Part shown: piece after piece, positions 7,779 through 17,492 of the stretch
Layout of the letters: each line of letters starts with the position of its first letter
Numbering within the stretch: the stretch's first letter is position 1
DNA from: Paenibacillus pabuli NBRC 13638
GTDB taxonomy: Bacteria; Bacillota; Bacilli; Paenibacillales; Paenibacillaceae
Length of the DNA: 64,000 bases
NCBI RefSeq assembly: GCF_001514495.1
Contig: NZ_BCNM01000025.1
Coordinates: 1-64,000 of the forward strand
Direction of reading: 5' to 3'
Program-made: the position numbers and the translations under genes
Notes under the pieces: model-generated
Database searches by the model: none
Seen by the model: only the letters and a program-made list of their open reading frames with translations
Told to the model about the DNA's origin: nothing

Positions 7779-10167
7779 AAAGGTAAGGCCCTCCGGCAGA
7801 CTCACGCGTTGGACAGGGTTAACCACTGGACGACATAAAGGGCGTTTTTACCGAAACAGTCTGATACTTATTTTGCTCATTGCCAGTATACCCGGACTGA
7901 TTACAGGCATTGTAATGTACCAGTTAGTTGTTGGACGGATGGAAAATGAATTTAATCAAATGCACCAAAGCCAGATTGAGAACCGGGCACGCAATGTGGA
8001 CGATCAACTCGCTTATCTGGAAATGACCTTATCTCATTGGGCTTTTGAACCCCGATTTGGCAATGCACTGCGAACACTGGATTTTGTGTATTATTTCAAC
8101 GAAACACAAGAGATCGTTACCACACTTTACGTGCTGCAAGGCTCCCATCCGCTCATCCAATCCGCGCAGCTATATTTACAGGAGCCGAAACCGATTTTGT
8201 TTAACAGGGATTATAACGAGTTGAAGGATGTACCGAAAATACAGGCCTATGATCGCTATCTGACGATGGGCAACCATGTGTATTGGACGGACTGGCTAGC
8301 GAGCCAGAGCAGCGACAAGTCACTCCCAGCGCAGAACAGCTTATTGCATACCGATCCGGGGAATGCACTGGTTCTTGTACATAAGATTCCGGGTGAAAGC
8401 ATCCATCCGTTTGGTGCACTCATTATCACACTGGATAATGAGAAGGTAGCCAGTTTATTGAAAACGCTTACTCCCTATGATGAAGGTTTAACGTTTCTCA
8501 TGGACCCTGAGGGCAATACACTGGTTAGTGGTAATCCTGTAGCGGGAAAGGCAGACCTTGCATTTGAGCAGCAGCTTAAAGAAGAAGTTGCCCTGCATCC
8601 AGACAGCCACTCATTCCTGTTCAAATATGAGGATGAGACCTATTCCGTATCCTATGGATCACTGAGTCGGATCGATTCAGACTGGACATATGTGTCCGCA
8701 GCTCCGCTGACATCGGTGACCTCGCCGGTGAAACTCGTATCCAAAATCATCGTTATTGCGAGCACAGGCAGTCTTATGCTGGGGTTGGTGTTATCCTGGT
8801 TTGCTTCACGGAGAATATATTCCCCCGTAGCAAGGATGTTACATCTGTTGATGCCGGGCAGGAATGACGCGACAACAGACACCAGGCTGGATGAATTCCA
8901 GCTGCTGGAACAGCAGTGGAACGAGTTGACTTCGCAGAGTCTAACCGCCCGTCGGCAATTGCAGGAACAGCTGCCCCATTTGCGGGACAGTTTTGTATTA
9001 CAGTTGGTGCAGGGGCATCTGTACGCCTATAACGAGCAGGATCTCCGGCAGCGGATGAGAAATCTAGGCTTTGAGGTGGAAGGACGGCAGTTTTTGCTGC
9101 TTCAGATGTATTTTACGGGCTATGCCCAGTTGCAGGGGAGATTCGGGAGCCAGGATACGGGGCTGGTTACCTTTGCGGCAGTGAATATCATTGAAGAAGT
9201 TGCCAAGAATTATTTCAGCCAAATTAGTGTAATGAACTTTCACGACCTGTCTTCAGCCATGCTCGTGATTGCTCCCGAGGACGAGCCGGTGAAGTCACAA
9301 GCATTGTTATGGGGACAGGAGCTGGTGGAGGTCATGGGTCAGACGCTAAAAATGAACGTGACGGTGATGATAAGTCGACCGGCCGCTTCTCCGCAGGAAT
9401 TGCCGGGCATATTTGTGGAGATGGAGCAGGCGGTTGCTTATCGGAGCGTGGAAGACGGGAGCCAGATTCTCGATCTGGAGGATGAGCAATGTTTCCGCAG
9501 AACGGAAGAAGCCTCGTATCCACTGGGGCTGGAACGAGAGATCCTCCAGGCGATCAGGCTTGGGAAGAAGGATGAGGCTGAGCGCGTTCTCGAACAATTT
9601 ATGACCGAGGTTATCCGAGCGGGCAGTTCCGAATTTCAGGTGCAGCAGATGATGCTTCAATTGCTGGGAAGTATTCAGCATATGATGCTGCAGACCGGGG
9701 TAACACCTTACAAGCTGTTTGGCGGCTGCAACATGTATGAGCGCTTGTCCACGATTCGCGAACCTGCACAAATGATGAAATGGATGATCGGAGAAGTATT
9801 GCTGCCATATGTTCACGAGATCGAGATGCGATCCCATGAGCCGCTGAAGCAGGTAGTGGAACGTACGATGTTACTTATTGATGAGAATTATAGAAACGAA
9901 CTTTCCCTGGAAAGCTGTGCAGATGCGGAGCAGATGACCCCTTATGCATTAAGTAAGGCATTCAAGCAAGTATCCGGCATGAATTTCATTGATTATTTAA
10001 CACGGGTACGAATGGATGCGGCGAAGCAATTGCTGCGTGAGACCACGATGAAAATCAATGATATTGCAGGCGCTGTTGGATACCAGCACAGTTATTTTAA
10101 TCGGATTTTCAAGAAACAGGAAGGTTTAACGCCGAGCCAGTACCGGGATCAATGGCAGGGTAAATAA
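7765..10167 (+). CDS. Membrane-anchored AraC-family transcriptional regulator
   Basis: About 800 aa. An N-terminal membrane segment (SLILILLIASIPGLITGIVM) is followed by a roughly 270-residue extracellular region of dCache-like layout, a second membrane segment (around residues 330-350) and a juxtamembrane linker. At the C-terminus is a double helix-turn-helix AraC domain of about 100 residues (ELSLESCADAEQM..., INDIAGAVGYQHSYFNRIFKK). This is the one-component sensor architecture that Paenibacillus uses beside sugar ABC importers, so it probably senses an extracellular oligosaccharide or its binding protein and activates the 10.4-20.5 kb genes. An in-frame GTG lies two codons upstream (7759); I chose ATG 7765 by its spacing to AGGTGAG. 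Confidence 0.9.
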   Translation: MEPARKVRPSGRLTRWTGLTTGRHKGRFYRNSLILILLIASIPGLITGIVMYQLVVGRMENEFNQMHQSQIENRARNVDDQLAYLEMTLSHWAFEPRFGNALRTLDFVYYFNETQEIVTTLYVLQGSHPLIQSAQLYLQEPKPILFNRDYNELKDVPKIQAYDRYLTMGNHVYWTDWLASQSSDKSLPAQNSLLHTDPGNALVLVHKIPGESIHPFGALIITLDNEKVASLLKTLTPYDEGLTFLMDPEGNTLVSGNPVAGKADLAFEQQLKEEVALHPDSHSFLFKYEDETYSVSYGSLSRIDSDWTYVSAAPLTSVTSPVKLVSKIIVIASTGSLMLGLVLSWFASRRIYSPVARMLHLLMPGRNDATTDTRLDEFQLLEQQWNELTSQSLTARRQLQEQLPHLRDSFVLQLVQGHLYAYNEQDLRQRMRNLGFEVEGRQFLLLQMYFTGYAQLQGRFGSQDTGLVTFAAVNIIEEVAKNYFSQISVMNFHDLSSAMLVIAPEDEPVKSQALLWGQELVEVMGQTLKMNVTVMISRPAASPQELPGIFVEMEQAVAYRSVEDGSQILDLEDEQCFRRTEEASYPLGLEREILQAIRLGKKDEAERVLEQFMTEVIRAGSSEFQVQQMMLQLLGSIQHMMLQTGVTPYKLFGGCNMYERLSTIREPAQMMKWMIGEVLLPYVHEIEMRSHEPLKQVVERTMLLIDENYRNELSLESCADAEQMTPYALSKAFKQVSGMNFIDYLTRVRMDAAKQLLRETTMKINDIAGAVGYQHSYFNRIFKKQEGLTPSQYRDQWQGK

Positions 10168-10190
10168 TTTGGATCATAAGACTGTATCGA

Positions 10191-10223
10191 CCGGAATCCC
10201 GCTTCATGGGACTCCGGCTTTTT
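10191..10223 (+). terminator. Terminator after the AraC-type regulator
   Basis: CCGGAATCCC and GGGACTCCGG form a stem with one mismatch around GCTTCAT, followed by CTTTTT. It separates the regulator transcript from the transporter operon. Confidence 0.75.
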
Positions 10224-10407
10224 ATGTTCCCTTGGCAAAAGCAAAGAAGGATAAGGCTGCAAAAATGTGCAACTGATGCTGTCCAAATCTCCCGAAGATG
10301 AACCAGGAATGGCGTTATAGCGGGATTTCGAGCAACATTGCGCAACCAGGCAAAAAATGAAGGTTGCCGGAAAAAGGGTGGCTGTATAGTCTGAATAACA
10401 GGCAAAT

Positions 10408-10421
10408 TGATAACGCTTACA
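10408..10421 (+). promoter_or_regulatory. Catabolite-responsive element (cre), CcpA site
   Basis: TGATAACGCTTACA fits the cre consensus TGWNANCGNTNWCA at every position. It lies 21 bases before the permease ATG at 10443 and about 20 bases after a possible -10 element (TATAGT, 10385-10390), so bound CcpA would act as a roadblock. This agrees with a carbon-catabolite role for the operon. Confidence 0.7.
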
Positions 10422-10442
10422 TGGATGAGGAGGGGAGACATT

Positions 10443-11426
10443 ATGAACGGGAAGACGGACTGGAATGGAAATGGCGCCACAGCAGCTCAGGTGGAAATGG
10501 CCGCAATGCCGATGAAACGGGAGTCCAACTGGAAGAGGCAGATCAAACGCAATAAATGGCTGTATGTGCTTGTACTTCCCGGTTTTTTGTACTTTGTCAT
10601 TTTTAAATACTTGCCCATGTGGGGGATTGTTATTGCCTTTCAGGACTATCAGCCTTTTCTCGGCATTCGTGACAGTCAATGGGTGGGCATGGAGAACTTT
10701 ACGAACTTCTTCTCGAACCCGGACTTCTTCCGATTGCTGAGGAATACGCTCGTCCTTGCCCTATATGATCTTATATTCTTTTTCCCGGCACCGATTATTA
10801 TCGCTTTGTTACTCAATGAAATCCGGGTCGCTTTCTTCAAAAGAACGATACAAACGCTGGTCTATGTACCTCATTTTGTATCCATGGTCATTATCGCAAG
10901 TATCACTTACGTATTCCTGACTCCGCAAGGCGGAGTGTTGTATGACCTGATCTCCTGGATTACAGGCAAGCCGATCGATGTGTTGGCAAGTCCGGGTTCA
11001 TTCCGTCCGCTCATTATTATTCAGATGATGTGGAAGGAGATGGGCTGGGGAACGATCATCTTCCTGGCTGCCCTGGCAGGTGTGGACACAGAGCAGTACG
11101 AAGCATCGATTGTGGATGGTGCAGGACGATTAAGGCGGATGTGGCATATCACGCTTCCAGCGATTCGCACGACCATTGTCATTTTGCTCATTCTCCGGCT
11201 CGGAAACTTTCTGGATACGGGATTCGAACAGATCTATCTGATGACTAACTCGCTGAACCGTGATGTAGCAGACGTATTTGATACGTATGTATACACCGTC
11301 GGGATTACGCAAGGTGCATTCAGTTACAGTACGGCGGTTGGGTTATTCAAGTCTGTGGTCGGAATTATTCTGGTGTTGGGCAGCAACAAACTGGCCAAGC
11401 AATTCGGGCATCCCGGAATCTATTAA
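10443..11426 (+). CDS. Sugar ABC transporter permease, LplB/YteP type
   Basis: A 327-aa inner-membrane permease with six predicted helices. The typical LplB-like entry reads LYVLVLPGFLYFVIFKYLPM, followed by GIVIAFQDYQPF, and the EAA-type loop for the ATPase reads YEASIVDGAGRLRRMWHITLP. ATG 10443 is chosen because GAGGAGGGGA lies 7 bases upstream; the frame stays open to an earlier non-ATG codon. First gene of the transporter unit, 36 bases before the second permease. No ATPase is encoded here, as is usual for this family, which shares an MsmX-type ATPase encoded elsewhere. Probable cargo is an oligosaccharide from rhamnogalacturonan-like polymers, judged by the downstream enzymes. Confidence 0.93.
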   Translation: MNGKTDWNGNGATAAQVEMAAMPMKRESNWKRQIKRNKWLYVLVLPGFLYFVIFKYLPMWGIVIAFQDYQPFLGIRDSQWVGMENFTNFFSNPDFFRLLRNTLVLALYDLIFFFPAPIIIALLLNEIRVAFFKRTIQTLVYVPHFVSMVIIASITYVFLTPQGGVLYDLISWITGKPIDVLASPGSFRPLIIIQMMWKEMGWGTIIFLAALAGVDTEQYEASIVDGAGRLRRMWHITLPAIRTTIVILLILRLGNFLDTGFEQIYLMTNSLNRDVADVFDTYVYTVGITQGAFSYSTAVGLFKSVVGIILVLGSNKLAKQFGHPGIY

Positions 11427-11463
11427 GCCTGTTCGCCACCCATTCAAAAGGAGGAAAACGCCC

Positions 11464-12351
11464 ATGAACAGCCGTCTATACAACAGCCCTGCCGGCAGAG
11501 TATTTGATATGTTCAATTACGTCATGCTGGGGATTCTGGGCATATTAACGGTCCTTCCTTTCCTGTATATTATAGGAAATTCATTCGCGACCGAAGCCGA
11601 GATTACCGAACGCAGTTTCTTCCTTATTCCAAAGGTGTTTTCGTTCAGTGCGTATGAGTATATTTTTTCCTCGTCTACGATCTTTCGCAGCATCGGTGTT
11701 TCCGTTTTTGTAACGGTAGCGGGGACACTGGTCAATCTGTTCTTCACGCTGACGATGGCTTATCCGTTATCCCGAAGTGATTTCTGGGGCCGGAATGTCA
11801 TGATGAACATGGTGATTTTCTCCATGCTGTTCGGCGGCGGGATGATCCCGACTTATCTCGTCATTCGTGGACTTGGACTTCTGGATTCCTACTGGGCCCT
11901 TATGCTTCCTGGCGCAATCAGCGCTTTTAACTTAATTGTGGTCAAAAACTTTTTTCAACAAATGCCGCCCGGGCTGGAGGAGGCAGCCCGCATCGACGGC
12001 TGTTCGGATCTTGGGGTGCTGTGGCGAATTGTTCTGCCATTATCCAAACCGGTGATTGCCACATTCGCGTTATTTTACGCCGTAGGGCACTGGAATAACT
12101 TTTTCTCCGCACTCTTGTACATTTCCGACAGTGACAAATGGCCATTGCAAGTCATGCTGAGGCAGATCGTTCTGCTCTCGCAGGCCAGTGTCGGAGACAT
12201 GGCGAACATGGATCCCAATTTTGTGCAGCCACCGGAGCAGTCCATTAAAATGGCAGTCATCGTTGTAGGTACCATTCCGATTTTGCTGGTGTATCCGTTT
12301 TTGCAAAAGCATTTTGCCAAAGGTGTCATGTTAGGCTCAATCAAAGGCTAA
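11464..12351 (+). CDS. Sugar ABC transporter permease, YtcP/LplC type
   Basis: A 295-aa partner permease with six helices. The EAA loop reads EEAARIDGCSDLGVLWRIVLPLSKP, and the C-terminus PFLQKHFAKGVMLGSIKG is characteristic of the LplC/YtcP family. ATG 11464 has AAAGGAGG 9 bases upstream; the longer upstream frame overlaps the previous gene and is not needed. It forms the heteromeric channel with the preceding LplB-like subunit and receives substrate from the lipoprotein encoded 18 bases downstream. Confidence 0.94.
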   Translation: MNSRLYNSPAGRVFDMFNYVMLGILGILTVLPFLYIIGNSFATEAEITERSFFLIPKVFSFSAYEYIFSSSTIFRSIGVSVFVTVAGTLVNLFFTLTMAYPLSRSDFWGRNVMMNMVIFSMLFGGGMIPTYLVIRGLGLLDSYWALMLPGAISAFNLIVVKNFFQQMPPGLEEAARIDGCSDLGVLWRIVLPLSKPVIATFALFYAVGHWNNFFSALLYISDSDKWPLQVMLRQIVLLSQASVGDMANMDPNFVQPPEQSIKMAVIVVGTIPILLVYPFLQKHFAKGVMLGSIKG

Positions 12352-12369
12352 AGCCAAGGGGGAGAACGT

Positions 12370-13875
12370 ATGGGACAAAAAACGGGAATCAAAAAAACAG
12401 CACTTGTACTTTCTGCAACATTGTTACTGAGCACGATTCTGGGGGCTTGCTCCACGGACAAAGCAGATTCAGGAGCAGCTGCGGAAGGTACAGATCAGAT
12501 CACGATTATGCTTCCGAACTTTGAAGCGGAGAATCCGCCGGATAACAGCCCTGTAATTCAGAAGCTTGAGGAAATTACCAAGATGGATGTGAATCTGCAA
12601 TGGGTACCGAGCAGCTCCTATGAAGACAAATTCAATATCACGCTGGCCTCAGGCAAGCTGCCCGATGTTATGGTTGTGCTTGGCAAGTCCCCAAGTTTCA
12701 TTAATGCGGCTCGTACCGGAGCTTTCTGGGAGCTTGGACCTTATTTGAAAGACTATCCGAACCTGAGCAAGATGAATGAAATTATTACCAACAATGCTTC
12801 CATTGATGGCAAAACCTATGGCATCTACCGCGCACGTGCTCTGGGACGTAACGGTGTCACGATCCGCAAGGATTGGCTGGAGAAGCTCGGTCTGGAAGAG
12901 CCAAAAACCATTGACGAGTTTTACAATGTATTGAAAGCGTTCACGAAGGATGATCCAGACGGTAACGGCAAGGATGATACGTATGGTCTGGTTGCCAGCA
13001 AGTTCACGGGTCCATGGGATAACATGCAGGTATGGTTCGGTGCACCCAACAAATGGGGGGATGATGGCAGCGGAGGTCTGATCCCGGCACATGAGACACC
13101 AGAATACATGGAAGCTCTGAAATTTTTCCGTCAAATTTATAGCGAAGGTCTGGTCAACAAGGACTTTGCCGTGATGGATGCAACGAAACTGCCTGATCCA
13201 TTTGTGAATGGGCAAGCCGGTGTCATGGTGGATGTAGCAGATAATGCGCAGCGCATGGATCAGAAAATACTGGATAAAGACCCCAATGCGACAGGACGCG
13301 TGGATGTGCTGCAAGCGATGGAAGGTCCAAAGGGATTGCGTGATATGCCAACGTCCGGCTACTCTGGCCTGATTGCGATCTCCAAAAGCAGTGTCAAAAC
13401 GGAAGAAGACCTGAAGAAGGTACTGAGCTTTCTGGATCAGCTGAATGAACCGGAATTGCAGGCATTGTTGTACAACGGACTGGAAGGCAAGCAATACGAG
13501 AAAAAAGAAGACTACATCATACCAAGCACTGACAAGCTGACGCTGCGCGACCTGCAGGGTTTAAATCAGATTTTGATGTTTGTGCCGGAAGACAGAACGC
13601 TTCGTGTCCAACAGACACCTGTCCGTGAAAAGGTTGCACAGGTGCAGAAAGCCAACGAAGAGATTGTCATTGCCAATCCTGGTGAACCGCTGATCTCTGA
13701 TGTTTACGCCCAGAAAGGACCACAGCTGGACAATATCATTAACGATGCACGGATCAAATATATCGTAGGCCAGATTGATGAGAAAGGATTCGAAGATGCT
13801 GTTGCTCTGTGGAAGAACAACGGCGGAGACGATTATGTCAAAGAAGTTAATGAACTGTACGCTGCATTGAAGTAG
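12370..13875 (+). CDS. Sugar ABC transporter substrate-binding lipoprotein, LplA/YtcQ type
   Basis: 501 aa. A lipoprotein signal peptide (residues 1-27, lipobox ILGAC) is followed by a family 1 solute-binding fold (QITIMLPNFEAENPPDNSPV, then SGKLPDVMVV). It is tethered outside the membrane and captures an oligosaccharide for the two permeases. It is last in the compact transporter unit, and a 230-base gap separates it from the hydrolase genes. That gap holds a G-rich inverted segment just after the stop and a TATAAT at about 14016, so the enzymes may have their own promoter. Confidence 0.94.
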   Translation: MGQKTGIKKTALVLSATLLLSTILGACSTDKADSGAAAEGTDQITIMLPNFEAENPPDNSPVIQKLEEITKMDVNLQWVPSSSYEDKFNITLASGKLPDVMVVLGKSPSFINAARTGAFWELGPYLKDYPNLSKMNEIITNNASIDGKTYGIYRARALGRNGVTIRKDWLEKLGLEEPKTIDEFYNVLKAFTKDDPDGNGKDDTYGLVASKFTGPWDNMQVWFGAPNKWGDDGSGGLIPAHETPEYMEALKFFRQIYSEGLVNKDFAVMDATKLPDPFVNGQAGVMVDVADNAQRMDQKILDKDPNATGRVDVLQAMEGPKGLRDMPTSGYSGLIAISKSSVKTEEDLKKVLSFLDQLNEPELQALLYNGLEGKQYEKKEDYIIPSTDKLTLRDLQGLNQILMFVPEDRTLRVQQTPVREKVAQVQKANEEIVIANPGEPLISDVYAQKGPQLDNIINDARIKYIVGQIDEKGFEDAVALWKNNGGDDYVKEVNELYAALK

Positions 13876-14105
13876 TCGTATAACCCAGAGCCCGGCAGCC
13901 GTACTTTCAGTGTAAAGGGGGCAGTCGGGTATTTCCGTTTATTTATCGTTAAGCCAATTAAAACCATCTTGTCTCTTTTTTGCAAATTGCACCTTCCAGT
14001 CTTTGGATTTTGATGTATAATCAATGCAAAACAAACCTGTTTGAACTTAAATGAACGTTATCGGTAGATGGACGACCACTCTTGCACATACAGGGAGGAA
14101 GCGAC

Positions 14106-17100
14106 ATGTGGAACGGGGATGCATTTAAAAATCCTGAGGCTCAGTACCGGATTCACCCTTTTTGGTTTTGGAATGGGGATATGGAAGAAGGGCAAATCAA
14201 ACGGCAAATAGCCGAAATGTCTGCTCAAGGCGTAGGTGGTTTTTTCATCTGTCCACGTCAGGGACTGGAAATTCCCTATCTTTCCGAAGCATGGTTTGAC
14301 AAGGTGCGGATTGCAGTGGAAACGGCGGCTGCGAGTGGCATGCAGGTCTGGTTATATGACGAGTATCCCTATCCAAGCGGGATGGCCGGTGGTGAAGTAA
14401 CCCTTGATTTTCCTGAAGCGAAGCAGCGCCAGCTTGAACATCATCAGATTCATGTTCATGACGGAGAAGCTGTGGATCATGAGCTGCCATGGGGAAGAAT
14501 TTTAGTCGCAAAGGCAGTACCCAAGGATGCGCAGGGCAAGCGATTATGGCATGAATCCATCGATTTGCGCAGCAACATCGGCAATATCCAGACCGATCAG
14601 GTGTATCAGGAGACCGGACTCACATCTTATAACCGTAAGCGGTTCTTCACCTACCGAACAGCGTTCCGCTTGTTGTGGGAAGTTCCGGCAGGTGATTGGG
14701 AGTTGATTATATTTCAGGAAAAAGGGATCGATGATTTCAAATATTACGGCAACTTTGTTGATCCTTGCCACAAGGAAGCGATGAGTCGTTTTATTGAACT
14801 GACACATGAGCGTTATAAGTCAGCGGTTGGAGATCAATTTGAAAGCGTAATCAAAGGCATGTTCTCGGATGAGATTGCACCGCTGGGCCGTATCCCCTGG
14901 TCCCAACAGCTTCCCCGTTATTTCAGTGAGCGTTGTGGATATAGTCTAATCGATTCGCTACCGGCGCTGTTATATGGTGATGTTCCGGACGCGCATCGGA
15001 TTCGGTATGACTACTACCAGTCCCTACACCTGCTTCTCAGGGAGTCGTATCATCAACAGGTGCATGACTGGTGTGAAGAGGCGGGGATTCAGTATGCGGC
15101 AGAAGTGCCTGGGGTGAGGATGACCACGCAGTTGTTCAGCCACATGCCAGGGGGAGATTCGGCGCATGAGAAAATCGGGCGTCCTTTATCCTGGATTCTG
15201 GAACGCTATGGCAAAAAAATGCGCGACAATCCGAAGATGGTCAGCTCGCTTGCCAGACAGCTGGGACGAAGCCGCAATCTCATTGAATGTTTTCACAGTG
15301 TAGGCTGGTCGATGACCTTGCAGGATGCCAAATGGATGATTGACCGGATGGCAGCTATGGGAACCAACTTTTATAACTTCCACGCCTTTTTCTATACGAT
15401 TGGCGGACTGGCAAAACATGATGCGCCCCCATCCCAGTTCATACAGAACCCATATTGGCGTCACTTCCGGCAGCTCGGGGATTACACGGGACGTTTAAGC
15501 TATCTGATGAGCACCGGGACTGCGGACATCCGAATTGCTGTGCTTGATCCAACGACCACGTTCTGGAGCCTGATGGGCAATCCGCTGCACGGATTCGAAT
15601 ATGGCGGAGAAGACGAAGCAGAACGGGCGAAGCTGGATCGTCTCACGAACGATTGGATGCGGATCACCTCGCACCTGCTTGAGAACAGACGTGACTACGA
15701 TCATCTGGACCCCGAGCTGTTAGCCGAAGCTGTGCTGGCCGAGGGCGTGATTCAGATTGGCGTTGCACGTTATGAAGTGCTGATTCTTCCACCGATGCTG
15801 AACCTGGAGGCGGCTGCCTGGCAGCAGGTGAAGCAGTTCGTCGAGCAGGGGGGAACGGTCATTTCCATAGGCATGCCGCCGCATATGGCTATCCAGCCCG
15901 GAAGCCCTGTAGGGGATGAAGCCGCCCAATTCTTTGGTGCAGGCCATCAGCCACATGAGGAGTACTGGGGGAACAGTGAAGAATCATGTCATACCGGCAG
16001 TGAATTGATGTGGCAACAGGGGCAGGGAAATGCCTACTTTCTACCCGCGGGAACAGGTCGTGGAGATGACTTCTCCCTGGAACTGATCTCTCTGCTGCTG
16101 GATCAGGTGCTGCCTGAACCGATCTGTTGGATCATGGAAGAAGAAAGTGCGTCGCTGCTTATGCAGACCCGTCAATTATCGGATGGAGAGTTTATGGTAT
16201 TTTTGTCCAACCAGGAAGGACAGCGGCTTGAAGGGCAATTGAAAATGGTAGCCAGGCGCTTATGGATGGGTGAGGAACATTCGGCGGGTACACGTCTGCT
16301 CGCGGAACGACTCAATCTGGAAACAGGACAGCGTGAACCATTGCCGTTTACCAGCAGTGGTGGTGAATGGTGCATATCGCTAAAGCTTGCTCCCTATGAA
16401 GCACATGCGGTGAGGCTTACTTTACAACAGGTTGAAGAGGCGCCTGACGGCAGCCCCCATGTATTAAACACAAATCGAATGAAGTCTGGCACGGGTCGCA
16501 TTGTTACCGAGAACGATTCTTACACCGTAAAGCTTCCTTCGGAGGGACCATGGCGGCTGGAAAGCATTCAACCGAACACATTTCGAATGGGGAAATTCCG
16601 CCTTGTGGCTTCAAATGACAACGGTGTAATTTTTGAGCGTGATCATGTAGCAGTCAAACCGTTTATTGACCAGGCGGCTGAATTGTCGGAAAACCTTCAT
16701 CTTCCGCTCCAGTTTGATCAGGTATTTGGCACACCGAAGAAAGCATCCGTTGCCTATCCAATCCAGTGCCGGTACACGACTACTTTTGAGCTGAGGACGG
16801 CATTGGCAGAATGTCTGTTATTTATGGACAGGGCGGCGATTTCGGGTGACTGGACCATGGAAATCAACGGTCAACAGATTGGACCCGATCAATTTGAGAC
16901 GATTGAAATTACCGATCACCATAATATTGGCTGCAATATAACAGAGTTCCTACACAGTGGTCTGAATGAACTGACGGTTACCGTACAGGTAACGCGGGAT
17001 GAAGAAGGTATCGTCGATCCGCTGTATCTGCAAGGGCGGTTTGGCGTGGAGTTCCATCATGAAGGCATGGTCTCTCTCGTTCGCGAGCCGGATACCGCCA

Positions 17101-17468
17101 TCCGTATTGGAGCTGAGGCTCAGCCGCTTTATCCTCACTTTGCAGGAGAGTTGAGTTACAAGCGAAGCTTCTGGGTGGATCAGGTTGATGAAGGCGTTAC
17201 TTCATTTGAACTGGAATTCAGCGACTGGCAAGTGCAGGATGTGGTCGAGGTACGGATGAATGGTCATACTCTGGGCGTTCGATGCTGGTCTCCATATCGC
17301 TGGTCGGGAGAAGTATCCTGGCTGCGAGCAGGGGATAACGATATTGAAGTACGCGTTACCAACACATTGATTGGACTGCTGGAAGGTACGTATTTTGACT
17401 CGGATAGCCACAGTTTGCAGGAAGCGGGTCATTCAACAACGAGAGAAGCCAATCTGAGCGAATATTAG
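14106..17468 (+). CDS. Large glycoside hydrolase, GH106-like (alpha-L-rhamnosidase-type)
   Basis: 1120 aa, cytosolic (no signal peptide). The N-terminus (NPEAQYRIHPFWFWNGDMEE, then GVGGFFICPRQGL and VWLYDEYPYPSG) is the beta/alpha barrel entry seen in large proteins annotated as glycosyl hydrolases related to GH106 rhamnosidases. GMFSDEIAPLG carries a candidate catalytic acidic residue. A central region (about 450-640) looks like a glutamine-amidotransferase-like/beta-galactosidase trimerisation fold, and the C-terminal 350 residues resemble galactose-binding jelly rolls. ATG 14106 follows GGGAGG; a TTG eight codons earlier lies upstream of that site and is rejected. Genes on both sides for import, deacetylation and unsaturated uronyl release suggest it removes rhamnose or a related sugar from imported oligosaccharides. 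The exact family is an inference. Confidence 0.78.
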   Translation: MWNGDAFKNPEAQYRIHPFWFWNGDMEEGQIKRQIAEMSAQGVGGFFICPRQGLEIPYLSEAWFDKVRIAVETAAASGMQVWLYDEYPYPSGMAGGEVTLDFPEAKQRQLEHHQIHVHDGEAVDHELPWGRILVAKAVPKDAQGKRLWHESIDLRSNIGNIQTDQVYQETGLTSYNRKRFFTYRTAFRLLWEVPAGDWELIIFQEKGIDDFKYYGNFVDPCHKEAMSRFIELTHERYKSAVGDQFESVIKGMFSDEIAPLGRIPWSQQLPRYFSERCGYSLIDSLPALLYGDVPDAHRIRYDYYQSLHLLLRESYHQQVHDWCEEAGIQYAAEVPGVRMTTQLFSHMPGGDSAHEKIGRPLSWILERYGKKMRDNPKMVSSLARQLGRSRNLIECFHSVGWSMTLQDAKWMIDRMAAMGTNFYNFHAFFYTIGGLAKHDAPPSQFIQNPYWRHFRQLGDYTGRLSYLMSTGTADIRIAVLDPTTTFWSLMGNPLHGFEYGGEDEAERAKLDRLTNDWMRITSHLLENRRDYDHLDPELLAEAVLAEGVIQIGVARYEVLILPPMLNLEAAAWQQVKQFVEQGGTVISIGMPPHMAIQPGSPVGDEAAQFFGAGHQPHEEYWGNSEESCHTGSELMWQQGQGNAYFLPAGTGRGDDFSLELISLLLDQVLPEPICWIMEEESASLLMQTRQLSDGEFMVFLSNQEGQRLEGQLKMVARRLWMGEEHSAGTRLLAERLNLETGQREPLPFTSSGGEWCISLKLAPYEAHAVRLTLQQVEEAPDGSPHVLNTNRMKSGTGRIVTENDSYTVKLPSEGPWRLESIQPNTFRMGKFRLVASNDNGVIFERDHVAVKPFIDQAAELSENLHLPLQFDQVFGTPKKASVAYPIQCRYTTTFELRTALAECLLFMDRAAISGDWTMEINGQQIGPDQFETIEITDHHNIGCNITEFLHSGLNELTVTVQVTRDEEGIVDPLYLQGRFGVEFHHEGMVSLVREPDTAIRIGAEAQPLYPHFAGELSYKRSFWVDQVDEGVTSFELEFSDWQVQDVVEVRMNGHTLGVRCWSPYRWSGEVSWLRAGDNDIEVRVTNTLIGLLEGTYFDSDSHSLQEAGHSTTREANLSEY

Positions 17469-17492
17469 TTAAGAAGCAGGAGGAGGAACAAG